The notes below the pieces were generated by a model, which saw nothing but the letters and a program-made list of their open reading frames with translations, was not told the origin of the DNA and made no database searches. DNA of 64,000 nucleotides from Nymphaea colorata (Eukaryota > Streptophyta > Magnoliopsida > Nymphaeales > Nymphaeaceae): the NCBI RefSeq assembly GCF_008831285.2, contig NC_045141.1:2048001-2112000 (forward strand), given 5' to 3'. How positions within the stretch are numbered: position 1 is the first letter of the stretch; each line of letters begins with the position of its first letter. The position numbers were made by a program, and so were the translations under genes. Positions 33,301 through 39,764 of the stretch are shown here, piece by piece.

Positions 33301-34604
33301 GTAGCCAGCCATGCTGCCACAGGTGCGGCACCCATTTCGATGTGTCCATACGACATAGCTCTTCACCAATAAGAGGATTCGGTGGTAAATCTCAACAACA
33401 AAATAAGATGACAGGTAGCAAGGTTTCCCATGACATTTCTCTTGTTCACAAGGAAGCTTATCTTTGGTCTTGGCCAAAAATTAGTTACAGTTGTAACAGC
33501 AAGATTGGGTCTCAAGAAGATTAATTTGTTCTCTTAGGCTGGTCTATATTGTCAAAGACACATCCAGGCTTCATCCTACGTTCCCAAAATCAGAAGCGGG
33601 GTACAAGTAAATCAAGGTCAAGGCCCTTAAAGGCTGGTCAGACTAATAAAGAGTAGTAGGTACAAGTCAGTCTACGTCAACCAACTAGAATAAAATCCAT
33701 AAAAGGACATAGAAACACAACGAGACATGTAGAAACATAGTGAAATGAGATATACAGAAAAAACACATATTCAGAAAATCAGATGTACACATTAAACACA
33801 TGTACACATTCTTCTTATGATTCATATACTGGTATGATAAGAAATATTGTCCTCGAAACTATGATGAAAGTGTTGAAAACTTAATGTTCCTTGAACTTGC
33901 TCTTCTTATGCCATGTAATCCTTGAACTTCAACTGTTCAACTTTATTAAATTTGAATTTTTTGATAATTTGTTTAGTGTCATCTTATAAGAGGCTAATGG
34001 TGTTATGGGGTAGTCTAATTGTTTCGCTGCGATAAGCTGATAATCATTTTCTTCATTGAGAAATAGGAGTAGAATACACATTTGTAAATAATTTTAACAC
34101 TTAACCATGCAGCTTCACGCTTTGTATCCATCCCGCTTCTGGTGGAGGAAGTCACAAAGATAGGCAATGGCCGGTTCTGTTCCCACCGGCTTCCGCTGTC
34201 AAATTTACAATTGAGATAATGGCATCGTTTTACCATAAGGTAATTGTTTTTACACATTTTATTCGTTTGGAAGCAAATAGACGGGCCTGTCTTTGTCCAA
34301 GTGCACCTTGCGAAACAGTTTGGAACAACGGCCTCGCTCATGCTTACTCGTTTGACGTACATATATGACTTCTCATTCCACTGCATTTAGAGAGCCATAA
34401 TTCTAGGTTAAAACAACACGCGATATGAAACTTTACCCTCCAGCGCTTAAGCCGTTCAACGGAAGCCTTCTTTGGTGGCGGGATATCGAAGGCGTCAGAA
34501 TCGTCATGTGAAGCACGCAACCAGCCATCGGAAACGCCCGACTCCTCGTCCTGCTGCCTCCTGTACCTCTGCGGTGACCAATCCGGAAGCCTCGGCAGGC
34601 TCAT
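2118..34604 (-). CDS. ACA8/9/10-like: Autoinhibited plasma-membrane-type Ca2+-ATPase (P2B), 5' half, 18 exons
   Basis: The gene encodes an ATP-driven Ca2+ pump that exports cytosolic Ca2+ and is activated by calmodulin. Spliced exons give 546 residues in one open frame. In order: acidic N-terminus; calmodulin-binding segment [20 protein letters not shown] (about 51-75); TM1 (about 202-219); TM2 (about 232-246); actuator domain with TGES (318-321); TM3 (about 383-404); TM4 with PEGLP (448-452); catalytic DKTGT with Asp491; start of the N-domain. Family members have about 1,070-1,090 residues, so roughly half, including the ATP-binding domain and TM5-TM10, lies beyond the left edge. Introns range from 72 bp to 10.7 kb. 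The clade is assigned from the N-terminal motif and the match of each exon to ACA8/9/10-type proteins; the exact paralogue is unresolved. No stop or frameshift occurs in any exon, so the gene looks functional. Confidence 0.95.
2447..2530 (-). CDS. ACA8/9/10-like: ACA exon 17 (residues 473-500), phosphorylation site
   Basis: Reads [20 protein letters not shown] then TGTLTLNQ. Asp491 in DKTGT is the residue phosphorylated in the catalytic cycle. Acceptor CTTACAG; the donor GTCATC is weak. Confidence 0.96.
2607..2649 (-). CDS. ACA8/9/10-like: ACA exon 16 (residues 458-472)
   Basis: A 43-bp exon reading (T)[14 protein letters not shown]. Acceptor TTTCAG. The exon must stop at CTG (2,607) to join VRRLSACE in frame, which makes the donor GCACGT. 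The nearby GTATAC would add four bases and break the frame. Confidence 0.9.
2758..2813 (-). CDS. ACA8/9/10-like: ACA exon 15 (residues 440-458), TM4 PEGLP
   Basis: Reads [18 protein letters not shown] plus two bases. PEGLP (448-452) is the conserved TM4 Ca2+-coordination motif. Acceptor TAATTAG, perfect donor GTAAGT. Confidence 0.96.
2898..3006 (-). CDS. ACA8/9/10-like: ACA exon 14 (residues 403-439)
   Basis: Reads [20 protein letters not shown] (TM3-TM4 loop), then [17 protein letters not shown], the start of TM4. Acceptor TTTCAG, donor GTTTGT. Confidence 0.94.
3086..3168 (-). CDS. ACA8/9/10-like: ACA exon 13 (residues 376-403), TM3
   Basis: Reads [20 protein letters not shown] then VLVVLVV plus two bases. 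The hydrophobic stretch is TM3. Acceptor TTGACAG, donor GTATGT. Confidence 0.95.
3253..3336 (-). CDS. ACA8/9/10-like: ACA exon 12 (residues 348-375)
   Basis: Reads [20 protein letters not shown] then NGEETPLQ. Acceptor GGCATAG, donor GTTTTT (weak). It ends the actuator domain before TM3. Confidence 0.95.
3337..5959. other. ACA intron 11 (2,623 bp)
   Basis: Non-coding. Its proximal part holds an AT-rich MITE-like block (about 3,647-4,095). There are purine tracts near 4,600 and 5,230-5,310. No RNA gene or reading frame of interest was recognised. Confidence 0.7.
3647..4095. repeat. AT-rich MITE-like element in intron 11
   Basis: An A/T-rich block is bounded by inverted ends: GTATAC..CATTGTCA on the left, and on the right the reverse complement of GTATACCATTGTCA. 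Similar A/T-rich blocks with an ACAATG/GACAATGGTA end occur near 19,920-20,045, suggesting a family. Ends are approximate and no target duplication was confirmed. Confidence 0.35.
5960..6031 (-). CDS. ACA8/9/10-like: ACA exon 11 (residues 324-347)
   Basis: Reads [20 protein letters not shown] then GNML. Acceptor GCTGCAG, perfect donor GTAAGT. It is part of the actuator domain. Confidence 0.95.
6104..6181 (-). CDS. ACA8/9/10-like: ACA exon 10 (residues 298-323), TGES motif
   Basis: Reads [20 protein letters not shown] then TGESKI. TGES (318-321) is the dephosphorylation loop of P-type ATPases. Acceptor TTTATAG, donor GTAGGG. Confidence 0.96.
6814..6897 (-). CDS. ACA8/9/10-like: ACA exon 9 (residues 270-297), actuator domain
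   Basis: Reads [20 protein letters not shown] then IPLKIGDQ. Acceptor TATCTAG, donor [15 protein letters not shown] is the conserved actuator-domain beta-strand region of P2B pumps. Confidence 0.96.
6974..7044 (-). CDS. ACA8/9/10-like: ACA exon 8 (residues 246-269)
   Basis: Reads [20 protein letters not shown] then IKLE. Acceptor AATTTCAG, donor GTCTGT. It starts the actuator domain after TM2. Confidence 0.95.
7278..7313. repeat. (AC)n(GA)n compound microsatellite
   Basis: Ten AC units directly followed by seven GA units, in intron 7. Confidence 0.95.
9029..9379. repeat. Two long (TA)n arrays, the second with (TG)n
   Basis: (TA)n at 9,029-9,072 and (TA)n(TG)n at 9,299-9,379. They bracket a 226-bp block that holds a T-run and a GA-rich stretch. 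Confidence 0.9.
10486..10767 (-). repeat. 3' LTR of the intron-7 copia element
   Basis: Starts TGTGAGATCATG next to a polypurine tract (minus strand) and ends near CTGGTATCTCA. It matches the 5' LTR at 15,284-15,513 in order along its length. Confidence 0.7.
11750..12135 (-). pseudogene. Copia reverse transcriptase remnant
   Basis: Read across frames, the minus strand gives [17 protein letters not shown] and DLKEEL, then a SLYGLK-like block, DQSLFADQ, and TLVVY followed by ND(L)VTIG. These are the ordered RT blocks of Ty1/copia. The catalytic YVDD appears as Y-ND after a frameshift, and several stops interrupt the frame. Confidence 0.75.
15284..15513 (-). repeat. 5' LTR of the intron-7 copia element
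   Basis: Shares an ordered series of matching blocks with 10,486-10,767, for example CCTGCA-AAAAGTGAGGAGAG, CATGCCATTA, ACAATTT-CACATGT-TAATT and the TGTG-GAGATCA start. By eye it is shorter and more diverged than the partner. It ends near TGGTATCACA. Confidence 0.7.
15998..16067 (-). CDS. ACA8/9/10-like: ACA exon 7 (residues 223-246), TM2
   Basis: Reads [19 protein letters not shown] then IFVT plus one base. Acceptor TTTTGTAG, donor GTATGA. It holds TM2 and borders the 8.95-kb intron 7. Confidence 0.95.
16068..18263. other. ACA intron 6 (2,196 bp)
   Basis: Contains the 326-bp LTR-like element (16,504-16,829), then a GTGTCGG/TACGG-rich stretch (16,840-16,960), a pyrimidine-rich block (16,980-17,110) and a cluster of TATCGTA words (17,160-17,290). 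No coding exon is seen. Confidence 0.7.
16504..16829. mobile_element. Short solo-LTR-like element
   Basis: Begins TGTAACA and ends GTGTTACA, the ends seen in many plant LTRs. Flanks are GCAGC (16,499-16,503) and GCAAC (16,830-16,834), a 5-bp target duplication with one mismatch. It contains a 44-bp direct repeat (16,518-16,561 and 16,786-16,829), both copies running from CCCTCACAATCTTCAA to GTTACA. It could instead be a TRIM-like element. Confidence 0.5.
18264..18353 (-). CDS. ACA8/9/10-like: ACA exon 6 (residues 193-222), TM1
   Basis: Reads [20 protein letters not shown] then [10 protein letters not shown]. Acceptor TTTTCAG, donor GTGAAG. It holds transmembrane segment 1. Confidence 0.95.
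18467..18598 (-). CDS. ACA8/9/10-like: ACA exon 5 (residues 149-192)
   Basis: Begins [20 protein letters not shown] and ends [13 protein letters not shown], then donor GTACGT. LQEYGG|VEGL matches family spacing exactly, which supports the unusual junction with exon 4. Confidence 0.93.
18689..18804 (-). CDS. ACA8/9/10-like: ACA exon 4 (residues 110-148)
   Basis: Acceptor TTTCTTTAG. A second in-frame AG six bases later (TACCAG) could serve as an alternative acceptor. The exon ends LQEYGG, a conserved motif before TM1. To keep the frame it must end at 18,689, which puts GCAAGT rather than GT at the donor. Confidence 0.88.
21868..21909 (+). pseudogene. Copia gag CCHC zinc knuckle
   Basis: Reads [14 protein letters not shown], which fits CX2CX4HX4C exactly. 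It lies about 150 bp upstream of the protease remnant, as expected in copia gag-pol. Confidence 0.8.
22063..22925 (+). pseudogene. Copia protease-integrase remnant
   Basis: DSGAETHIT is the active-site region of a copia aspartic protease. Downstream, HLGH (about 22,510), a [11 protein letters not shown] block and [13 protein letters not shown] represent the integrase zinc finger and catalytic core. The frame is broken several times, and a stop follows LSISS near 22,968. Confidence 0.8.
23016..26075. mobile_element. 3,060-bp solo LTR (Ty3/gypsy Tekay/Del-like) inside copia pol
   Basis: Begins TGTAACGCTCG and ends GGGGTGTTACA, flanked on both sides by the 5-bp target duplication TTGCC (23,011-23,015 and 26,076-26,080). 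The copia integrase frame stops at its left edge and resumes at its right edge. Length and ends fit the long LTRs of Tekay/Del chromoviruses; no internal retroviral-type genes are present, so it is a solo LTR. It includes a G+C-rich block with GGC/GAC triplets (23,200-23,290), a pyrimidine-rich stretch (23,290-23,600) and an A18 run (26,027-26,044). The family name is an inference from length and ends. Confidence 0.8.
26237..26479. mobile_element. 243-bp MITE-like element in copia pol
   Basis: Terminal inverted repeats CTAGGCCTGGGCATC and GATGCCCAGACCTAG match at 14 of 15 positions. A perfect 6-bp duplication TCAGTA flanks it (26,231-26,236 and 26,480-26,485). The interior is rich in GGGCCC and GGTACC words at both ends with an AT-rich centre. 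The copia reading continues on both sides. Confidence 0.75.
27120..27224 (+). repeat. Three perfect copies of a 35-bp unit
   Basis: The unit starts AATTTGTCTAGACAAGTCCA and ends TATATTGCG, repeated three times head to tail with no change. It is followed by (TA)n and a further partial copy (ATCAAACTATATTGCG) at about 27,260. It lies in the RNase H part of the copia remnant. Confidence 0.95.
29519..29561 (-). CDS. ACA8/9/10-like: ACA exon 3 (residues 96-110)
   Basis: A 43-bp micro-exon reading [14 protein letters not shown] plus one base. Acceptor TGTCAG, donor GTATAA. It continues the N-terminal regulatory segment and opens the 10.7-kb intron 3. Confidence 0.93.
29638..29754 (-). CDS. ACA8/9/10-like: ACA exon 2 (residues 57-95), calmodulin-binding core
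   Basis: Acceptor GAACAG and donor GTTAGT frame 39 codons. The exon reads [18 protein letters not shown], then a charged K/E/R stretch, then IRAHAQAIR. This is the most conserved part of the plant ACA calmodulin-binding, autoinhibitory region. Confidence 0.96.
31080..32560 (+). pseudogene. hAT transposase remnant (BED finger, DUF659-like)
   Basis: A BED-type finger reads [20 protein letters not shown] (about 31,303-31,362). Downstream parts read, across frames, [55 protein letters not shown], then [28 protein letters not shown] and [10 protein letters not shown]. These are consecutive blocks of plant hAT/DUF659 transposases. Stops such as TAG at about 31,972 and frameshifts make it a pseudogene. 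Terminal inverted repeats were not located. Confidence 0.8.
33093..33122. repeat. (TATC)n microsatellite
   Basis: About seven uninterrupted TATC units in intron 1. Confidence 0.95.
34437..34604 (-). CDS. ACA8/9/10-like: ACA exon 1 (residues 1-56)
   Basis: The exon begins [10 protein letters not shown] and ends RLKRWR, followed by donor GGTAAAG (phase 0). It is rich in Asp, Ser and Arg, as is usual for the variable N-terminus of this clade. RLKRWR starts the calmodulin-binding autoinhibitory helix, which is completed by exon 2. I chose the ATG at 34,604 because it gives a normal N-terminal length. The frame stays open just upstream, so an earlier start is not formally excluded. Confidence 0.9.
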
Positions 34605-34960
34605 TCCTTGAAGTTGTTTATAGTTGCAGGAGAGATGATACCGGCGGTAGGGAAGGGAAAATCAAGCCCTCGACAAACAATGCAGGCCGAAAAGAGAGAG
34701 AAGGAGAGATGTTGATGGGGGAGACGAACGACCAGACGAGGTGAAGCAGGAAGACGGCCTCGCTTACCTCAAACCTTCGTCTCAATTTTTTACCCGTTCA
34801 GGCGGTAAATGCACAGAATATTACCGCCCCGGGCCTCTCCCTCTCTCGCTTTCCCTTTCCTTCCCTTCTGCAACCAACGAAAATCCCAACGGGGAAGACG
34901 AAACTTCGAGGTTCTTTCGGGCTTCTCTTTTTAGAATGACAGTTTTTAATATAGAGGTGC
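34605..34960 (-). promoter_or_regulatory. Probable 5' leader and core promoter of the Ca2+-ATPase
   Basis: Directly upstream of the start codon, the sequence is much richer in G+C than the flanks and holds a purine-rich GA tract (minus strand, about 34,830-34,860). A TATA-like CTATATTAAAA on the minus strand lies at about 34,945-34,956, some 340 bp before the ATG. This would give a leader of about 300 nt. It is inferred from composition only. Confidence 0.35.
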
Positions 34961-35551
34961 ACAAAGCGGGGGAGGGAGACGCGTAGCCTTTTTACTTTTA
35001 GCTTTCCCCGTCCCGGTTTGAACGTCTCACATAGGCTCCTATCTCTCTGTTTGGATGAAAGGAGAGCAAAACCGGAAAAAAAAAAATGTTTTTCCCCTAT
35101 TTGCATGACTTATTAACAGAAAGATTAAAAAAATGAGAGCTAGGAACTGTGTTTAAATACAAATAAAAGGAAAGAAGTGATTTTCTATTGTAAATCCAAT
35201 CTCTTCAAAAATGAATAGATTGGGAGGAAATGGAGAGATTATTTTATGAATGAAGGGTAATAACAAGAGGAGCAACATATGGTTGCGGGAGTTCTTTTCA
35301 TATTGCTGAGCTGAGTGGGAGTGCTTTGTTTTCCAGGTGGGTAAAATAATGATTTTCATGAGTCCGGACATAGAGGAGAGTTTTGCACACTTTTTTATGC
35401 TATGCGTTGGAAATTATATTTAAGTTTTTCTTGAAATACGTATTCGCACAATCTTGAATAAGACAATATACTTTTTTCATACAATTCTAAAAGGTACAAA
35501 CAATACACAGCCACCTCAACAATATGTAGCTGAGCACGTAATGTTCAAGGT

Positions 35552-35677
35552 GCATTGACACGATGCTTATGGTCGTTATCCCGCATTGACACGATGCTTA
35601 TGGTCGTTATCCTCCCTACAAGATTTTGAGAGTTTAGTAAGGGGCTACTGATTTTGAGAGTTTAGTAAGGGGCTACT
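35552..35677. repeat. Two neighbouring perfect short tandem duplications
   Basis: A 30-bp unit starting GCATTGACACGATGCTTATG occurs at 35,552-35,581 and 35,583-35,612. Ten bases on, a 28-bp unit starting GATTTTGAGAGTTTAG occurs at 35,622-35,649 and 35,650-35,677. All copies are identical. Confidence 0.95.
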
Positions 35678-37829
35678 AAAGTGACGGATTCCGTTTTCAT
35701 GCACAATGGTTTCATCTAGATGTAACAACAGCCAAGGGCAAACGATATGAGTCAATTTCTTATTGTTATTATTATTTTTATTGCTGTTATTATATTATAT
35801 TACAGATGTCGGCCTGCTTTATGGTGCAGTTGGTTGATCACCGTTAAATGACGTTAACATATCACAACTGGTGTGTAAGCCATGCATTCGTATAAATATT
35901 GTAAATAGATTATCGACAGTCCAATTACAATGCATTCCACTTGGCTTTTCATATACTATTGATTTGTGTGCTGTTCACACGTTGAAAATTATATACTGGA
36001 AAAAGCATATAAAAATATGATTTATGACATCAATTTTGCCAAAATATAATTAAAATTTTACCGGCTTGCATGCCTTTCCTAGCATAAAAAGGACATGTTT
36101 GGATTTTGTTATGTTTTAACTGTCTGAAACATGAATGTGGAGGAGCTACTGGATTTAAATTCACGTCGATTTTTTGGTATCACGAAAATTTTGTCACTAC
36201 TGGTTGAGCCAGAAATTTCTCTGACATTACTAACTTAAATTTTAAATTTTAGGAGCGCTTGCATGTAAATAAGCAGAAAATTTAATTAGGTGGATATTTA
36301 TATATAAACAAGGCAATTTATGTGGACTGATATGGGCAATTGTCCATATCTGTCCAACCTATGCCACATTAGTTTTTTTTTTTTACCAATACGGTGTATC
36401 GGTCAATATACATCAGGTTGTATAACTTTCGATGGGTATGTAACAACATCGTCGCAGACCAACTACAGGTTATGATGGATCGGTCAAAAGAAAATGAAAT
36501 CTCTAACGTTTTTCCAGCTTTATATATAATATGATGTTTCGGACACTTTATTTTAACTCGAGGACATAAAAAGTTTGGCAGCAAATGGGTGCTGGTCCAA
36601 CGTTCATTGCAACCACCTTAGAATTCAGGTTCCGGTTTTGGGATCAATGTCAATAACTAGGATTCAAATCAGATATATTTTTTACCATGTCTGGTTTTTC
36701 AAATGCATATTTCCCTGGATTTGAAGGCAAATGAAGAAAAATGTATACTGCATCCGAATTTGAAATGAATTTAGCATCCAAATCCGTTCTGAATCCAATT
36801 TTTAGATTAACATTTGAATATGAATCCTATTTATAATTAAATCAGACCGCTTTATGGACATTAATTAGCTATATGTTAGAATTATATCAGATATGAATTA
36901 GAATATGAACCCGATTTGGATATTTACTTAAATTTGGATCTGTTTTTGAATTTGATAGGATGTCATTTCTGAAAACGGACTCTTAGATGTCAATTTTTTT
37001 CATATCCAATTTTTTAAAAAAAAGGCAATTTGGTCTTGCATTGGTTATAAATCAGATTTATTAATATACCTGTTTGGGATGTTCGCACGCACGCACGCAC
37101 GCACACACACCCACTCACACACATTATCTTCATTAATCCTCTTAGAAGATGGTTTTTAATTATGTCAGGTCGTTTAGGAGACTTGTCAATGTGGATCGCA
37201 GTATATTAGACAGTAGCAAGTTTGATTAGAATTTGGAGGAGGGCAGGTTTGATGGGCAGGAAATATGTTTTGTAGCAATGGAAACAAAATTTTTTAAAAA
37301 TAAAATTCTGCCTTGAGATGCAAAAACTTGTGGTTGGGTTGTTTTTCGGAAACTTCTTTTTACAAATTTCGCCCCAGCTGTTCTGTTACCGGTGTTGTCG
37401 AACGATGGCTGGGCAAGCCGTGCCAGTTTGAAAATATGCATTTTATTTCCAGTCCACTATTTCCCCAATTTATGGGATCCTGTACGGATGTGCGTAAGTT
37501 AGATGTGGGGGTGGGGGAGCGCCCGCCAGAACCGTTACGGTTTGGCTAGCTCCCTGAAGCGGGCCGATCGAGAACTGGAGAGCAGAGGTTGGGACCAGCA
37601 GCCGTATTCGTGGGGCCTGGCCCAGGCGCTGAATGAAGATCATTGACCAGTCCGAGCTTTCAGAGCGACTGAGCGTCAACGATTGGGATTTCAGTCGGAC
37701 GTGTTTGCCATGCAAAATTTCAATACCAATTTCTCATCAAATTAACAGAGAAATATCCCCTGCGCGCCATTCAAAATTAAAGTGTTCCCTCAACGAGTAA
37801 AATATTTATATCTTAGTACAACGTAAATT

Positions 37830-38272
37830 GTTAATGTTTTGAGACGTGAACTGAATACAATTAGCTATCATAAGGTGGTTGACAATACGTTGGGAGAATT
37901 ATATATTCTGCAATTCAAAATAGATCAAGTTATCACTGCTACACGTCTTTTTTTTTTTTTTAATGTCTGTAGCTAAAACAAAAATATCCCGGTCTATTTA
38001 TATACAATATATGTACATATGAATATTTTACTTCCATTTTAAGTGTTTAAGTAGTTAATGTATTGAGACGTGAACTGAATACAATTAGCTAGGATAAGGG
38101 GGTTGACAATACGTTGGAAGAATTATATATTCCGCAAAAGTTTCAAAATAGATCAAGGTGTTGAACAATGTATCACTGCTACATGATTTTGTTTTATATC
38201 TACAGTCAAAGCAAAAATATCACGGTCTATTTATATACAATATATGTACATGTGAATATATTGCTTCCATTT
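37830..38272. repeat. Diverged ~220-bp tandem duplication
   Basis: Both copies contain, in order, GAGACGTGAACTGAATACAA, GGTTGACAATACGTTGG, TATCACTGCTACA and CGGTCTATTTATATACAA. The copies differ by scattered substitutions and small indels. Confidence 0.85.
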
Positions 38273-38469
38273 TCACAAATAAGATTGTAACCCATATCTG
38301 AGAACTAGTATGAAGAGAAAAAATTGTTCTGTTTGATATAACTAGAATCATGAAAATATAGACTTACCAAAACATGTAAAGGATACGGTACAATGAGCAT
38401 CAATATGAAGCAAATTAACATGTACGACGATACTAGACAAAAAGACCAGCATGGAAAAAATTATTAAAT

Positions 38470-38472
<3 letters not shown>

Positions 38473-38516
<44 letters not shown>
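38473..38516. repeat. (CA)n(TA)n microsatellite
   Basis: One of four TA arrays upstream of the Ca2+-ATPase; the others are at about 38,780-38,808, 39,098-39,128 and 39,733-39,760. Confidence 0.9.
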
Positions 38517-38518
<2 letters not shown>

Positions 38519-38780
38519 CTACAATATTATGCTAATTTTCTAGACATGAAAAGTTATGCGAAAACAATAAATAAATTAATCATGCTGGATGATTCAGACA
38601 AAACAATTTTTAAATATACTTTCCACAACATGCTTGTAAGTCCTGACAGAGTAGCATGACGTTATTATTAGCGTTGATGAATTAATACAAAAATCCACGT
38701 TTAGGCTGACGTATTTTTCTCAACAGTTGGAACCTTGGGTCGGAAGTAGAGCTTTTCATGTCTATCTTAAAAAGGCAAAG

Positions 38781-38812
<32 letters not shown>

Positions 38813-39721
38813 CATTTTTTATTTATTTAATCAGAATGAGTAGATACTAGATCATTTTGGTAAGAGATAAAAACCAGACCCTATATTTGTGTTAAGAAAT
38901 GTTTTAAGCAAAATATGAGCCTTCTAACATGTTTTTATACACTAATTTAATATAAAATCCTGCTTTAGTTTGAATCATATTTGTAAGAAATTGATATTTC
39001 TACTGTCAAAATTGTTGATGTTATAAGACCCATTCATTTTTTATTATTAAAACATTGTTGAAACAAGAAAATGATGTTTTCCACAAAAAGATCATATTAT
39101 ATATATATGTATATATATATATATATATACGGTTTGTAAAAAATTATTTTAATAATTAATTTTAATGGGTATACTCTAACAGCTTTTATAGGGTCCTTCC
39201 TTGGGAAAAACTGATCGAGAGGTTAACCAAACACAACTACTTTGAGGAATTTCATGCACAATATCTAATCCATTAAGTTCTAACCATTCTTATACAAATA
39301 TCGATCGTATGACTTCTTCTCAACTACAGTACCATAAAAGCAATTCACCTCATCACGATTGCTCTCCATTAAGTCTATGCGCTGCCTTCCCCCAAATGCA
39401 GCCTATCACTATGCCAGCGATTTTTTTCCATTTTAAATTAGAATCTTTCAACCAATTGAAGGGAAAAACTGGGTATTCCCTTTCCGACACACTAAATAAG
39501 TCTTTTAGTTAAAATAAACGTGTTAACGTGGTTGCCATTGCTTAATTATTTAACATACTTAGATTTAAATTATTAATCGAAATATGTTAATCTTTGTCAC
39601 AAAACTTTTAGTATCATAATAGTAGTTTATTTTGTTTGAACCACACACGGGTTTCTTATACCAGACGTCTATTTGGCGTGTTTCCTATGCCAGATGCATA
39701 TTGTAGGAAGCATGTTTCCTA

Positions 39722-39764
<43 letters not shown>

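Larger units (their letters stand above)
29755..34436. other. ACA intron 1 (4,682 bp) with hAT remnant
   Basis: Separates RLKRWR from QAALVLN in the calmodulin-binding helix. Holds a hAT transposase remnant (about 31,080-32,560) and a (TATC)n tract at 33,093-33,122. The stretches 29,830-30,480 and 33,130-34,400 are AT-rich with nothing recognised. Confidence 0.75.
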
